A DNA stretch of 64,000 bases from Alphaproteobacteria bacterium. GTDB lineage: Bacteria; Pseudomonadota; Alphaproteobacteria; Reyranellales; Reyranellaceae. The notes below the pieces were generated by a model, which did not search any database, had not been told where the DNA came from, and saw only the letters and a program-made list of their open reading frames with translations. The stretch's first letter is position 1. The number at the start of each line of letters is the position of its first letter. Shown piece by piece: positions 35,332 through 46,560 of this stretch. Made by a program: the position numbers and the translations under genes. The stretch is from positions 1 through 64,000 of the forward strand of contig VGCZ01000017.1 in NCBI GenBank assembly GCA_016869975.1. The letters run 5' to 3'.

Positions 35332-35572
35332 GTGAAGCTCTCCTGGGCTTTGCTCGTCGTATGGCGCGACGCGAGGGGGTATTCGTTTCCGCCCTTGGAC
35401 TTAAGGCCGGCGACCATACTGGCGACCGGGGACGCAATGAAGCCGAAAACACGGCTTTTATCGGGATGGACGTGGAGAAGTTTCCGGACTGCGACACCCC
35501 GTCGCCCGGGTCTTCCGCGTGGCGGCTTTTTCGCCGCCGCACAAGGTACTTGCTGCGACTGCGAGATGCGTC

Positions 35573-36310
35573 TCAGTGAGCCATGGCCCGGGCTCGCCGC
35601 ACCAGTTCCACCAGCGCCGTGCGCGCCGCCTCTGCATCGAACACCGGGGAGTCGAAGTTGATGCGCGCCACCTGGCCACGCCAGCGCAGGTCGCAACCGA
35701 AGGCATCGATCCCGGTCATCCGCCACTCGCCCGGGGCGAGTCCCAGCAGCCGGGTGGCATAGAGGCCGACGGCCTCTGCGTGATCCTCGTTCATGTGGGA
35801 GACGACGTCGGCTTCGCGCTCGACCAGCGCCTGCCACGGCGTCGGATCGACCTTCAGCGCGGCGCCCTCGATGGCGTCGATGCGGCCGAAACCGGCGACG
35901 AAATGGGCGCGTTCGATGGCGATCCGGTAGAAGTTGAAGTCGCGGAAATCGGCATACATCTCGGCATCAGGATGCCGGGCCAGGAAGCGTTGGCGCAGCC
36001 GCGTCTCGTGGCTTTTCGCCGCCACGCCCAGGACCGAGAGCCGCGGACCGGTCAGTGGCTGGTCCAGCCCGCCGGTGCCGTCGAACAGCAGGCAGACCCG
36101 GGCGGTCGAGGCGATCGCCTTGCTGTGCTCGGCCAGGTCGCTGATCAGCAGAATCGGGGCCAGGTCGTGGTCGACCGCCGTCAGCACCAAAGACGCGTAG
36201 GGCCAAGCCGATCCGTCGGCTGGCAACGAGGTCGCCAGCGATACGCGGTCCAGCCTGCGCATCAGGTCTTGCGCTCGGGTCGCCGACGGTATGTCGAGGG
36301 AGGCCGGCAT
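35573..36310 (-). CDS. HugZ-like FMN-binding protein (haem utilisation family)
   Basis: The 245-residue protein pairs an N-terminal pyridoxamine-phosphate-oxidase-like split barrel ([33 protein letters not shown]) with a C-terminal DUF2470-type domain ([21 protein letters not shown], about 167-187). The combination is that of HugZ and related haem-binding or haem-degrading proteins. The conserved HMNEDH segment is where haem or flavin contacts are expected. No haem transport genes are near, so the role is inferred from the family only. Confidence 0.83.
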   Translation of the reverse strand: MPASLDIPSATRAQDLMRRLDRVSLATSLPADGSAWPYASLVLTAVDHDLAPILLISDLAEHSKAIASTARVCLLFDGTGGLDQPLTGPRLSVLGVAAKSHETRLRQRFLARHPDAEMYADFRDFNFYRIAIERAHFVAGFGRIDAIEGAALKVDPTPWQALVEREADVVSHMNEDHAEAVGLYATRLLGLAPGEWRMTGIDAFGCDLRWRGQVARINFDSPVFDAEAARTALVELVRRARAMAH

Positions 36311-36450
36311 TCGCAGGAAACCTGAATCAGGGGTTGGGTCGGGTCAACAGCTTATGCGCCGGGAGCGGCCCCAACCCCTTTCGCCTCGCAGCTTCCTGTG
36401 GTCAAACGGGGCCACGCGCGCCTGGGGCGCGACCAGCCTGGAGACATGCC

Positions 36451-37155
36451 GTGAAGAAATCGATCGCCCTGGTCGACGACGACAGGAACATCCTGACGTC
36501 CGTGTCCATGCTGCTGGAAGCCGAGGGCTTCCAGGTTCGCACCTACAACGATGGCGTCAGCGCCCTGGAAGGGCTGAGTCAGGCGCCGCCCGACCTCGCC
36601 ATCCTCGACATCAAGATGCCGCGAATGGACGGCATGGAGCTGCTCAACCGGCTGCGCAAGACCCAGACCCTGCCGGTCATCTTCCTGACGTCCAAGGACG
36701 AGGAGATCGACGAAGTGCTCGGGCTGCGCATGGGCGCCGACGACTACATCCGCAAGCCGTTCTCGCAGCGGCTGCTGCTGGAGCGCATCCGCGCCCTGCT
36801 GCGGCGCGGCGATCGCGGCCCGGCCGGCGCCGAGGGCGAGGGCAAGGAGGCCGACCGGCTGGTGCGCGGCGAACTCACCCTCGATCCGTCGCGGCATCTG
36901 TGCGTGTGGAAGGGCAAGCAGGTGAACCTCACGGTCACCGAGTTCCTGCTCCTGAAATCGCTCGCCGAGCGACCCGGCCACGTCAAGAACCGCGACCAGC
37001 TGATGGACGCCGCCTATGGCGAGACCATCTATGTCGACGATCGCACCATCGACAGCCATATCAAGCGCCTGCGCAAGAAGTTCCGCGAGGTCGACGACAA
37101 CTTCGAGCAGATCGAAACGTTGTATGGCATCGGATACCGGTACCGCGACGGCTGA
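36451..37155 (+). CDS. chvI: Response regulator ChvI (OmpR family)
   Basis: This 234-residue regulator is an OmpR/PhoB-type protein very like ChvI of alphaproteobacteria. The receiver has acidic residues in LVDDDRN, the phosphorylated Asp at 53 ([11 protein letters not shown]), a Thr in FLTSKDEE and a Lys in RKPFSQR. The C-terminal winged helix includes [17 protein letters not shown] and [13 protein letters not shown]. The GTG at 36451 starts [15 protein letters not shown] lies shortly upstream. ChvI acts with the ChvG kinase, whose gene overlaps the end of this one, and controls envelope, acid and exopolysaccharide responses in relatives. Confidence 0.93.
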   Translation: MKKSIALVDDDRNILTSVSMLLEAEGFQVRTYNDGVSALEGLSQAPPDLAILDIKMPRMDGMELLNRLRKTQTLPVIFLTSKDEEIDEVLGLRMGADDYIRKPFSQRLLLERIRALLRRGDRGPAGAEGEGKEADRLVRGELTLDPSRHLCVWKGKQVNLTVTEFLLLKSLAERPGHVKNRDQLMDAAYGETIYVDDRTIDSHIKRLRKKFREVDDNFEQIETLYGIGYRYRDG

Positions 37156-38902
37156 TCCTCCGGACCCCAAACGGCCACCGGAGACGACGCGCTCCGCGAC
37201 GAGCTGGTGGCGTCGCTGGACGACCGACTGGCTCTTTCCGGCGCGGCGCGGCGCGGGATCGCCGCCGCGCGACGCGGAGGCGGCCAGCAGCGCGACCCTG
37301 TGGAGCCGACGCGGCCGCGCCCGTCGCTTTTCGCCTCTTACGCGGCGCATCCTGCTGGTCAACACGCTACCGGTGGCGTTCCTCGCCGGCTCGATCGTTT
37401 TTCTCAGCGACTACGAAGATACGCTGATTGATACCGAGCTGGCCGCGCTCACCCTGCAGGGAGAGGTGGTGGCGGCGGCGATCGGCGAGAGCGCGGTGCG
37501 CGGCGGCGAGGCGACGATCAACCGCGTCGACCCGGAGATGGCGCGCTTGCTCATGGCGCGGCTGACCACGCCGATCGGCGCGCGCGGTCGCATCTTCGGC
37601 GAGACCGGCGAGATGTTCGGCGACACCGCCAATCTCGGCGACCGTCAGCGTCGCATCGTCAAGCAGGCGCTGCCGCCGCCCGACGCAGGCGCGGGCGATG
37701 GCTGGTTCCGCCGCGTCATCGACGACGTCGAGCGGCAGTTGCGCGCCGGCCGCTCCGATGGGCCCTACAAGGAGATCGCCGATCCCGTGGCGCGCGACTA
37801 CCCCTGGGTCGAGCAGGCGCTGCGCGGCTACAACACGCGCACCGTGCGGCGCGCCGACGACGGCCGGCTGATTCTTTCGGTGGCGATTCCGGTGCAGCGC
37901 TACAAGCAGGTGTTGGGCGCGCTGATGCTGCAGCGCGATGATTCCGACATCGCCCACCGCATCCATCTGGTGCGCCTCGACCTGCTGCGCATCGCCGGCG
38001 TGACCTTGGGCTGCACCATCCTGCTGTCGTTCTTTCTGGCGCGCACCATCGCGCGACCGATCACGCGGCTGGCGCGCGCCGCCGATCGCGTGCGCCTGGC
38101 ACGCGATTCGAAGCCGACGATGCCCGACATCGGCGCCCGCAACGACGAGATCGGCGACCTGTCCGACTCGCTGCGCTCGATGACCGACGCGCTGTGGCTG
38201 CGCATGAACGCCATCGAGAGCTTCGCCGCCGACGTCGCGCACGAGCTGAAGAACCCGCTGACCTCGCTGCGCTCGGCCGCCGAAATCGCCGCGCGCATCG
38301 AGGATCCCGAGAAGCGCGCCAAGCTGATGGCGATCGTGCTCGACGACACGCGCCGGCTCGACCGCCTGATCAGCGACATCGCCGACTCCTCCCGGCTCGA
38401 CGCCGAGCTGATGCGCGGCGAGCTGCATGTCGTCGATATCGAGGCGCTGCTGCGCTCGCTGGTCGAAGCCTATGCCGCGACCACGGCGAGCGAGGCGGGT
38501 GTGCGCGTCGAGCTCAACGCCCTGCGCGGTGGGCCGTTCCGCGTACTGGGCCATGAGGGGCGCTACGGCCAGGTGTTCCGCAACGTCATCGACAACGCGA
38601 TCTCCTTCAGCCCCAAGAACGCGCGCATCGTCGTCGGGCTGATGCGCGAGAAGAGCGCCGTCGTCGCCACGATCGACGACCAGGGCCCGGGCATTCCCGA
38701 CGTCAATGTCGAGACGATCTTTCGCCGCTTCTACTCGGAGCGCCCGTCGGCCGCGTTCGGCCGCCACTCCGGCCTGGGCTTGTCGATCTGCCGGCAGATC
38801 GTCGACGCCTATGGCGGCTCGATCACAGCCGGCAACATCAAGGACGCCCAGGGCAGGACGCTGGGCGCGCGCTTCACCGTGCGCATGCCGCTGGCGGGAT
38901 AG
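37124..38902 (+). CDS. chvG: Sensor histidine kinase ChvG/ExoS
   Basis: The 592-residue sensor kinase has a basic, Pro-rich cytoplasmic N-terminus of about 75 residues, a membrane helix ([17 protein letters not shown]), a periplasmic domain of about 200 residues, a second helix ([14 protein letters not shown]), HAMP, and the kinase core. The phospho-accepting His is about 373 ([12 protein letters not shown]). The N box is [12 protein letters not shown] and the G boxes are DQGPGIP and [12 protein letters not shown]. The ATG at 37124 lies inside the chvI end (32-base overlap). Its periplasmic part in relatives binds the ExoR inhibitor, which is not in this window. Confidence 0.92.
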   Translation: MASDTGTATADPPDPKRPPETTRSATSWWRRWTTDWLFPARRGAGSPPRDAEAASSATLWSRRGRARRFSPLTRRILLVNTLPVAFLAGSIVFLSDYEDTLIDTELAALTLQGEVVAAAIGESAVRGGEATINRVDPEMARLLMARLTTPIGARGRIFGETGEMFGDTANLGDRQRRIVKQALPPPDAGAGDGWFRRVIDDVERQLRAGRSDGPYKEIADPVARDYPWVEQALRGYNTRTVRRADDGRLILSVAIPVQRYKQVLGALMLQRDDSDIAHRIHLVRLDLLRIAGVTLGCTILLSFFLARTIARPITRLARAADRVRLARDSKPTMPDIGARNDEIGDLSDSLRSMTDALWLRMNAIESFAADVAHELKNPLTSLRSAAEIAARIEDPEKRAKLMAIVLDDTRRLDRLISDIADSSRLDAELMRGELHVVDIEALLRSLVEAYAATTASEAGVRVELNALRGGPFRVLGHEGRYGQVFRNVIDNAISFSPKNARIVVGLMREKSAVVATIDDQGPGIPDVNVETIFRRFYSERPSAAFGRHSGLGLSICRQIVDAYGGSITAGNIKDAQGRTLGARFTVRMPLAG

Positions 38903-38982
38903 CGGGGCAGCTATCGCTCTGTGGAATGGCGGGCGCCCGGTTTGCGGATGCGTCGGCGCGAAAATCCGGTTAGGAACGAGAC

Positions 38983-40152
38983 ATGGACCGCGGCGAAACC
39001 GTGGCCGCGCTGCGTGTCTTGTTCGACGCGCTGCAGGCGGGCCGCATGGCCGAAGCGCTCGAGCGCCTGGGCGAGATGCCCGACGCCTCGGTGATGCCCG
39101 ATTTGTGGCTGGCCTGCGTGCAGGGCGCGGTGATGACGGCGCGCGCCGACGACGATCTCGATCTCTACGCCGCCGCGATCGAGGCCGCCGAGCGCGCGCT
39201 GGAGATCCTGCGCGGTCCCGACAACGCCATGCGCGTCGGCCTGATCGAGCGCTACGCCGGCGAGGCGACGCACGCGCTGGCGCGCCACGATAACGACGTC
39301 GAGGCGCTGCGCACCGCGATCGACCACTACGATCGCTCGCTCAACGGGCTGGTCGGCGGGGAATTGCGCATCGAGCGCGCCGAGGCCTATTTCCGCCGCG
39401 GCTGCGCGCTCAACGACATCGCCCATCACGAGGACGATCCGCGCTACTCCGAGCGCGCCATCGCCAGCTGGGACCAGGCGCTGCCGCTGGTGTCGATGAA
39501 GGACGAGCCCCGCCTGTTCGTGAAGCTGTGCACCGAGCTCGGCCAGTCGCACGCGCGGCTGTCGATGTTCGACGACGACGAGGAGCGGCTCGACAAGGCG
39601 ATCGGCATGCTCGAACGGGCGCTGTCGGTGCCGCGCGGCCCCGACGTGGCGCGGCCGCTGGCCGAGGCGCGCATGGCGCTGGGCGCCGCCTTGCTGCGGC
39701 GTGGCAAGCAGCGCGACAACGACGACGATCTCGAGCGCGCCACGGCGATGCTCGAGGCGGCGGCCAACGGCTTCGAGCGGCGCGACGCCAACTGGTCGGC
39801 GGCGCAGAACAACCTGGCGGTGGCGCATCTGGTGCGCGCCGAGGGGCGCGACGACCCCGAACCGCTGCGCGCCGCGGTCGCCGCCTTCAAGCGCGCCCAG
39901 TCGGTGCGCTCGCCCAAGACCGATCCGCGCAACTGGATCAACACCCAGCGCAATATCGGCGCGGCGCTGATGACGCTCGCCGAGCGCAGCGGCGAGCTGG
40001 CGATCGCCGAGGAATCGGTGGTGGCGCTGGAACTCGCCGAGAACCAGGCACCCGAGCTACAGCCCGCTGCGCTCGAGGCCATCCGCGAGGCGCTCGGCGC
40101 CGCGCGCACGCTCGCCACGCGGCTGAAGCGAGCAGCCGACCGGCCGGGATAG
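38983..40152 (+). CDS. TPR-like helical repeat protein, unknown function
   Basis: The 389-residue protein is almost entirely helical, with repeated units of about 34-45 residues of the tetratricopeptide type (AIDHYDRSLNGL, AIASWDQALPLV, AIGMLERALSV, ATAMLEAAANGF, AVAAFKRAQSV). The D-D/N patches between repeats are regular. No signal peptide or membrane helix. It probably acts as a protein-binding scaffold. It follows chvG by 80 bases and is the first of four genes interrupting the usual chvG-hprK order, so a link to envelope signalling is possible but unproven. Confidence 0.7.
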   Translation: MDRGETVAALRVLFDALQAGRMAEALERLGEMPDASVMPDLWLACVQGAVMTARADDDLDLYAAAIEAAERALEILRGPDNAMRVGLIERYAGEATHALARHDNDVEALRTAIDHYDRSLNGLVGGELRIERAEAYFRRGCALNDIAHHEDDPRYSERAIASWDQALPLVSMKDEPRLFVKLCTELGQSHARLSMFDDDEERLDKAIGMLERALSVPRGPDVARPLAEARMALGAALLRRGKQRDNDDDLERATAMLEAAANGFERRDANWSAAQNNLAVAHLVRAEGRDDPEPLRAAVAAFKRAQSVRSPKTDPRNWINTQRNIGAALMTLAERSGELAIAEESVVALELAENQAPELQPAALEAIREALGAARTLATRLKRAADRPG

Positions 40153-40154
40153 CG

Positions 40155-41282
40155 CTAACCCAGCACGTCCCTGGTGTGCTCGCCCAGTCGCGGCGCGCGC
40201 TGGCGGAATTTCGGGCGTTGGCCGTCGAGCTGGATCGGCAGGCCGATCAGCTTCACGTTGCTGCCCAGGTTGGGCACGGATTGCAGCATGCCCATGGCCT
40301 GGGTCTGCGGCTCGGCCAGCATCTCCGGCAGCGTGTTGACCGCCGTGCACGGCACGCCGGCCTCGGTGATCGCCTTCAGCCAATGCGCGCGCGGCCTGGT
40401 CTTGAGGATGCGCTGGGTCTCGCCCAGCAGGTGCTCCTTGTGCTCGACGCGGCCGCGGTTGTTGGCATAGGCCGGCTCGGCCTTCCACTCAGGCTTGCCC
40501 AGCACGTCGGCCAGCTTGTGGAACAGCCGGTCGCTGCCGGCGGCGATGACGATGGGCGCGTCGGCGGTGTCGAAGCCGCTGAAGATCACCACGCCGTTGC
40601 TGCCCGAGGGATGGCGCTCCGGCACCTCGCCCGTGGCGGCGTAGTTGGAGTAGGGGTTCATCCACCACGCCGTCGCCGTCTCGAACAGCGAGGTCTCGAC
40701 CAGCTTGCCCCGGCCGGTGCGGCCGCGCTCGATGATCGCGCTCAGCACACCGATCGCCGCCCACATCGCGCTGCCGTGGTCGAGCACCTGCGTGCCCATG
40801 CGGATCGGCGGGCCGCCCGGCCAGCCCGACATCATGCACATCGCCGAGAAGGCCTGCACGATCGGCTCGTAGCCCGGCTCGTTCTTCTTCGGGCCCGCGT
40901 TGCCGTAGGCGCTGACCGAGCAGTAGATCAGCCGGGGATTGCGCGCCATCAGCTCCTTCGCGCCCAACCCCATCTTCTCCAGCACGCCGGGCAGCATGTT
41001 CTGCACGACGACGTCGGCGCCATCGATCACCGTCAAGAGCCGGTCGCGCTCGGCCGGGTCCTTGAGATCGAGCACGATCGACTTCTTGTTGATGTTGATG
41101 GCGTTGAACGAGGCGCCGGCGTCCTCGGTCAGGAGCTTGCCCCAGTGGCGCGCGTCGTCGCCGATCTTCGGCTTCTCGACCTTGATCACCTCGGCGCCGA
41201 GATGCGAGAGGATCTCCGCGCAGAACGGCCCGGCGAGATTCTGCGCCAGTTCGACGACCTTGATGCCCTCCAGCGGCAGCAT
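40155..41282 (-). CDS. Class III CoA-transferase (CaiB/BaiF family)
   Basis: This 375-residue protein is a second family III CoA-transferase, the same length as the one at 2213-3340. It has LPLEGIKVVELAQNLAGPF, GAEVIKVEKPKIGDDARHW and the catalytic-position Asp at 168 (QVLDHGSAM). The ATG at 41282 follows GGGAGGAA and was preferred over an upstream ATG at 41327. The substrate is unknown. It is unrelated in function to the flanking signalling genes and points to insertion or rearrangement here. Confidence 0.9.
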   Translation of the reverse strand: MLPLEGIKVVELAQNLAGPFCAEILSHLGAEVIKVEKPKIGDDARHWGKLLTEDAGASFNAININKKSIVLDLKDPAERDRLLTVIDGADVVVQNMLPGVLEKMGLGAKELMARNPRLIYCSVSAYGNAGPKKNEPGYEPIVQAFSAMCMMSGWPGGPPIRMGTQVLDHGSAMWAAIGVLSAIIERGRTGRGKLVETSLFETATAWWMNPYSNYAATGEVPERHPSGSNGVVIFSGFDTADAPIVIAAGSDRLFHKLADVLGKPEWKAEPAYANNRGRVEHKEHLLGETQRILKTRPRAHWLKAITEAGVPCTAVNTLPEMLAEPQTQAMGMLQSVPNLGSNVKLIGLPIQLDGQRPKFRQRAPRLGEHTRDVLG

Positions 41283-41366
41283 ACGCGTTCCTCCCGATCC
41301 CTTGATCCGACCAAACCTAGCGGCCACATGCTATCCTCGCATCAGGAACATCGGGGTTGCTGCCGC

Positions 41367-41906
41367 ATGGCGCGTTGGCTGGTCTGCGTTCTTGCCGTGC
41401 TGTTCGCCGGCCCGGCGGCGGCGGCCGACGTCGTGGCGATCGAGATCGTCGAGAGTGGCCTCTACCGCGCGCGCACCACCGGCTATGTCCCCGCGCCGCT
41501 GGCGGTGAACGGCCAGACGCAGACAATCGTCGACATCGAGTTCTACAGCGCCACGGCCAAAGTCCCGGCGCGCCAGGGCATCCGCTTCGGCACGCGCTTT
41601 CGCGTCGTCGGCACGCCGGCGGACCAGCCGGTCACGCTGCGCTCGATCTGGCGCATCCCGGAGCCGGGCATCCAGAACCCCGAAACCGGCATCGTCTACC
41701 GCCAGAGCGTCACCGAGTTCACGACGAGCACGGGCGCGCAAACCATGCGCGGCTTCAGCTTCGCCCGTCCGTGGCAGATCCGCTGCGGCGACTGGATCCA
41801 GGAGCTCTGGCTCGGCGCGCGTCAGCTGCTGAGCCGGACCTTCACCGTCGAGGATTGCCAGAGCGTGCCTACGGCAGCACGTAGAGCAGCAGCGCCGGCA
41901 GGGTGA
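41367..41906 (+). CDS. DUF3859 domain protein, exported
   Basis: The 179-residue protein starts with a signal peptide (WLVCVLAVLFAGPAAAA, cleavage near residue 20) and continues with a beta-rich domain, VVAIEIVESGLYRAR and VTLRSIWRIPEPGIQNPETG, that fits DUF3859. Two Cys in the C-terminal part (IRCGDW, VEDCQS) could form a disulfide in the periplasm. The end overlaps the convergent AEC transporter gene by 38 bases. Function unknown. Confidence 0.75.
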   Translation: MARWLVCVLAVLFAGPAAAADVVAIEIVESGLYRARTTGYVPAPLAVNGQTQTIVDIEFYSATAKVPARQGIRFGTRFRVVGTPADQPVTLRSIWRIPEPGIQNPETGIVYRQSVTEFTTSTGAQTMRGFSFARPWQIRCGDWIQELWLGARQLLSRTFTVEDCQSVPTAARRAAAPAG

Positions 41907-42759
41907 GGAAGGACAGCAAGGTGGTGATCACGATCATGCCGGCGACATCGGCCGGCTCGCGCTCGTAGCGCAGCGCGAAGAGGTAGTTGAAGATCGCCAC
42001 CGGCATCGAGGACTGGATCAAGAGCACGCCGCGCGCCGCGCCGCTCAGCCCGAACGCCCAGGCCACCAGCCACCCGACGGCGAAGCCGCCCAGCAGCCGC
42101 AGCAGCGACAGCGCGAAAGCGCGGCCCGGTCGGCCGACGGTGAGGCTGGCCAGCGAGGCGCCCAGCGACAGCAGCATCAGCGGGATCAGCATGCCGCCCA
42201 GGATCTCGGTGGTCTTGGCGACGAATTCGGGCGGCTTGGTGCCGCTGAGGATGAAGGCGAGCGCGACGATCAGCGTGTAGATCAGCGGTTGGCGCGCCAG
42301 CGAGCGCGGCGAGAAGCTGCCGGCGGCGATGCCGATACCGACGGTGAACTGGCCCAGCGCGCCGATCGCGAACCAGGCGATGCCCAGCGCCAGGCCCTCG
42401 GCGCCGAAGGCGAGCAGGCAGAGCGGCAGGCCAACATTGCCGCCATTGGGAAACATCAGCGCCGGCAGGTAGGAATGCGCCGGCAGCCGCGCCAGGCGCA
42501 GCACGAGGAGTCCGAGCACCGCCATGCCGGCGTAGCAGCCGAGCGCCGCCGCCGCGATCGTGCCCAGCATGTCCTTCGAGATTTCCACCCGCGTGAGCGC
42601 GCTGAAGATCAGGCAGGGTGCGCCGATGCCGGAGACCAGCGCGGTGGCGAAACCCGGATCGAACGGCCGCCCCAGCCGCGTCCAGCCATAGCCGATGCCG
42701 ACGCACAGCAGCACCGGCGCGATGATGGTGAAGAGCTGGCCGATCAGGTCGAGAGTCAT
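41869..42759 (-). CDS. AEC family transporter
   Basis: The 296-residue membrane protein has about ten hydrophobic helices in two sets of five and belongs to the auxin efflux carrier (AEC) family. Visible blocks are GYGWTRLGRPFDPGFATAL, FPNGGNVGLPLCLLAFG near residue 105 and VLLIQSSMPVAIFNYLFALRY near residue 230. Bacterial members move malate, malonate or similar acids across the inner membrane. It is the last of the four genes between chvG and hprK. Confidence 0.85.
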   Translation of the reverse strand: MTLDLIGQLFTIIAPVLLCVGIGYGWTRLGRPFDPGFATALVSGIGAPCLIFSALTRVEISKDMLGTIAAAALGCYAGMAVLGLLVLRLARLPAHSYLPALMFPNGGNVGLPLCLLAFGAEGLALGIAWFAIGALGQFTVGIGIAAGSFSPRSLARQPLIYTLIVALAFILSGTKPPEFVAKTTEILGGMLIPLMLLSLGASLASLTVGRPGRAFALSLLRLLGGFAVGWLVAWAFGLSGAARGVLLIQSSMPVAIFNYLFALRYEREPADVAGMIVITTLLSFLTLPALLLYVLP

Positions 42760-42805
42760 GCGCGCCGCACCATGCGGGCGGGGACGCGGGCGATCAAGCT
42801 ATCTC

Positions 42806-42829
42806 CCTTCCCCCGCCAGCGGAGGAAGG
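42806..42829. repeat. Short palindromic repeat before hprK
   Basis: CCTTCCCCCGCCAGCGGAGGAAGG forms a 10-base hairpin with one mismatch between the divergent AEC and hprK genes. The same sequence with perfect pairing lies at 46561-46584, so this is a dispersed element (type C). Confidence 0.6.
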
Positions 42830-42880
42830 TATCAACGCATCTTCATTGACGGAGCACGCGCCGCTCAGCAGGGTTCGGCG

Positions 42881-43324
42881 GTGTCGAGCCAGATCCATGC
42901 CACCTGTGTCGCGCTGCCCGAGGGTGGCGTGCTGCTGCGTGGCCGGTCGGGATCCGGGAAGTCCGATCTCGCGTTGCGCCTGATCGACAACGGGGCGCGT
43001 TTGGTCGCCGACGATCGCGTCGAGCTGTCGCGCGACGGCGATCGATTGATCGCACGTCCGCCCGCGACCATCGCCGGCCTGATCGAGGCGCGCGGCGTCG
43101 GCATCCTGCGGTTGCCCCCCGAACGGCTCGCGCCGCAAGCGGCCATCGTCCTGATCGTTGACCTGGTCGACCCCGCCGCCGTCGAGCGTCTGCCCGAGGC
43201 GACATGCGAGGATCTGCTGGGCGTGTCGTTGCGCCGCGTCGCGCTCTCGGCTTTCGAGGCGTCGACGCCGGCCAAGATCAGGCTTGCCTTGCGCGCGTCG
43301 GGATCAGCATCATCGCCGCCGTGA
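42881..43324 (+). CDS. hprK: HPr kinase/phosphorylase, short alphaproteobacterial form
   Basis: The 147-residue protein consists of the C-terminal catalytic domain only, as is usual in alphaproteobacteria. Walker A is GRSGSGKSDLALRL (about 24-37), followed by LVADDRVEL and GLIEARGVGILRLP. It phosphorylates HPr on a regulatory Ser, coupling nitrogen or carbon status to the regulatory PTS. The GTG at 42881 (VSSQIHATCVAL) is the best start. Its stop overlaps the rapZ GTG. It is the first of five cooperating genes that run to ahcY. Confidence 0.9.
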   Translation: MSSQIHATCVALPEGGVLLRGRSGSGKSDLALRLIDNGARLVADDRVELSRDGDRLIARPPATIAGLIEARGVGILRLPPERLAPQAAIVLIVDLVDPAAVERLPEATCEDLLGVSLRRVALSAFEASTPAKIRLALRASGSASSPP

Positions 43325-44274
43325 AGAGACCAGCCGCAAGCGGGACCAAGCCGCCATCGCGTCGCCGCAAGCCGGCACCGACGCGCCGGCCCGTGGTGCT
43401 GGTCACCGGCCTGTCCGGCGCCGGCCGCAACACCGCGCTCAACGCGCTGGAGGATCACGGCTACGTCGCCGTCGACAATCTGCCGCTGTTCCTCGTCGAC
43501 GACCTGCTGCGTCCCGGCACCGGCGACGCGCACCCGCTGGCGCTCGGCATCGACGTGCGCTCGGGCGGCTTCACCACCCCGGCGGTGGTCGACCACGTGC
43601 GCGACCTGAGGGCGCGCGCCGATCTCGACGTGCGCCTGCTCTATCTCGACTGTGACAACGACGTGCTGCTGCGGCGCTTCACGGAGACGCGCCGCGCCCA
43701 TCCGCTGGCCCGGGACCGTCCGGTGCTCGATGGCATCATCGACGAGCGTCGCCTGTTACAGCCGTTGCGCGATCATGCCGACGTGACCATCGACACCTCG
43801 CAGCTGGCGCCGCAGGAACTCAAGGCGCTGATGCTGGGCCACTTCGCGCGGCGCGCTGAAGCCGGCCTGCGCATCGCGGTGATGTCGTTTTCCTTCCGGC
43901 GGGGCCTGCCGCGCGAGTCGGACCTGGTGTTCGACGCGCGCTTCCTGCGCAATCCGCACTATGTCGAGGCCTTGCGGCCCTACACCGGGCGGGACGGGGG
44001 CGTGGCGCGGTACGTGAAGGCCGACAAGGACTTCAAGGGGTTTTTTCGGGGCATTACGTCGCTGCTCGAACCCCTCTTGCCGCGCTTCGATACTGAGGGC
44101 AAGAGTTACCTGACCGTCGCGGTGGGCTGCACCGGCGGCCGGCATCGCTCGGTGCTGGTGGCCGAGGAATTGGCGGACTGGCTGCGGCGGCGGGGGCGTG
44201 TCGTCACCTTGACCCATCGCGACCTGGAAGCGGGCGCGGCGCGGCCGGTGGCGGGGATTGGGAGAACGGGATGA
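43321..44274 (+). CDS. rapZ: RNase adapter/nucleotide-binding protein RapZ
   Basis: The 317-residue protein has an N-terminal nucleotide-binding domain and the conserved RapZ C-terminal half, with SFSFRRGLPRESDLVFDARF and VAVGCTGGRHRSV. The Walker A reads GLSGAGRNTALNALED (about 29-44), with Arg-Asn where Lys-Ser is usual. In enterobacteria RapZ guides RNase E to the GlmZ RNA; in alphaproteobacteria it sits with PTS genes. The GTG at 43321 overlaps the hprK stop and its own stop overlaps the next ATG. Confidence 0.92.
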   Translation: MKRPAASGTKPPSRRRKPAPTRRPVVLVTGLSGAGRNTALNALEDHGYVAVDNLPLFLVDDLLRPGTGDAHPLALGIDVRSGGFTTPAVVDHVRDLRARADLDVRLLYLDCDNDVLLRRFTETRRAHPLARDRPVLDGIIDERRLLQPLRDHADVTIDTSQLAPQELKALMLGHFARRAEAGLRIAVMSFSFRRGLPRESDLVFDARFLRNPHYVEALRPYTGRDGGVARYVKADKDFKGFFRGITSLLEPLLPRFDTEGKSYLTVAVGCTGGRHRSVLVAEELADWLRRRGRVVTLTHRDLEAGAARPVAGIGRTG

Positions 44275-44678
44275 TCGGCATCGTGCTGGTGACGCACGGC
44301 AAGCTGGCGCGTGAGTTCGTGGCCGCCCTCGAACATGTTGTCGGTCCACAGAAGCAGGCGGTCGCGGTCTGCATCGAGGCCGACGACGACATGGAAAAGA
44401 AGCGCGAGGAAATCCTCGCCTCCGTCTCGGCCTGCGATTCGGGCCAGGGCGTGGTGCTGCTGACCGACATGTTCGGCGGCACGCCCTCCAACCTCGCGAT
44501 CTCCGTCATGGACCGCGCGCGCGTCGAGGTGATCGCCGGCGTCAATTTGCCGATGCTGGTGAAGCTCGCCTCGGTGCGGGTCGATCGCACCATGGCCGAG
44601 GCCGTCGCCGCCTGTCAGGACGCCGGCCGCAAGTACATCACCGTCGCCTCGCGCCTGATGGCCAAGGACGCGAGCTGA
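44271..44678 (+). CDS. PTS system EIIA component, mannose family
   Basis: The 135-residue protein is a stand-alone EIIA of the mannose family. The phosphorylated His is His 9 in VLVTHGKLA; later blocks are VVLLTDMFGGTPSNLA and GVNLPMLVKL. No EIIB or EIIC permease genes are here, so it acts as a regulatory phosphorylation output of HPr rather than in sugar transport. Its ATG overlaps the rapZ stop, and its TGA abuts the HPr ATG. Confidence 0.93.
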   Translation: MIGIVLVTHGKLAREFVAALEHVVGPQKQAVAVCIEADDDMEKKREEILASVSACDSGQGVVLLTDMFGGTPSNLAISVMDRARVEVIAGVNLPMLVKLASVRVDRTMAEAVAACQDAGRKYITVASRLMAKDAS

Positions 44679-44968
44679 TGGCGGATGCCGGCGGCGCGGA
44701 TGGCGAGAAACGCACGCTGCGAATTCTCAACAAGCGCGGCCTGCATGCCCGCGCCGCCGCCAAGTTCGTGCGCACCGCCGGTCAGTTCGACGCCGCGGTG
44801 CGCGTCAGCCACGGCGGCCAGTCGGTGTCCGGCCTGTCGATCATGGGCCTGATGATGCTCGCCGCCGGCATCGGCAGCGACATCGAGATCAGCGCCTCCG
44901 GTCCCCAGGCCACCGAAGCGATGGCCGCGCTCAGCGAGCTGGTGACCCTGAAGTTCGGCGAGGACTAG
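44678..44968 (+). CDS. ptsH: Phosphocarrier protein HPr
   Basis: The 96-residue protein has the HPr phospho-His at 23 (RGLHARAAAKF) and the regulatory Ser at 54 (SGLSIMGLMML), the expected 31 residues apart, so it can be a target of the HprK encoded upstream. The N-terminal ten residues are an extension compared with the classical protein. With EIIA(Man) it makes up the core of a regulatory PTS; Enzyme I is not in the window. Confidence 0.93.
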   Translation: MADAGGADGEKRTLRILNKRGLHARAAAKFVRTAGQFDAAVRVSHGGQSVSGLSIMGLMMLAAGIGSDIEISASGPQATEAMAALSELVTLKFGED

Positions 44969-44976
44969 AATCCGCT

Positions 44977-45003
44977 GTCATCCCGAGCGCAGCGAGGGAT
45001 GAC
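44977..45003. repeat. Dispersed palindromic repeat, type B
   Basis: GTCATCCCGAGCGCAGCGAGGGATGAC is a near-perfect hairpin between ptsH and ahcY, matching the copy at 7665-7693. It may help end the hprK-ptsH transcript. Confidence 0.75.
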
Positions 45004-45077
45004 CGGCGCGATCTATCTGCTCGACTTTCTTGCTTTGCGGCCCATTCCCACATCAGCATGTCTTTATATCGCCCGCG

Positions 45078-45106
45078 TTGTCGCTGCCCGATGGCGCTGA
45101 TATAGG
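45078..45106 (+). promoter_or_regulatory. Candidate promoter of ahcY
   Basis: TTGTCG (45078-45083) and TATAGG (45101-45106) are 17 bases apart and end 26 bases before the ahcY ATG. The upstream AT-rich stretch TCTTTATATC at 45061-45070 stands out in GC-rich DNA and could be a regulator site. I saw no S-adenosylhomocysteine riboswitch fold. Confidence 0.5.
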
Positions 45107-45132
45107 GCGCTCCACCATTCAGGAGCCGTTCC

Positions 45133-46527
<1,395 letters not shown>

Positions 46528-46560
46528 TTTGGGCCGGTACTGATCAGGGGAGTCGGACTT

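Noticed and set aside
44969-45132. An S-adenosylhomocysteine riboswitch before ahcY
   Set aside because: No pseudoknot-compatible stems matching the known structure were visible; only a repeat and a promoter-like pair were found.
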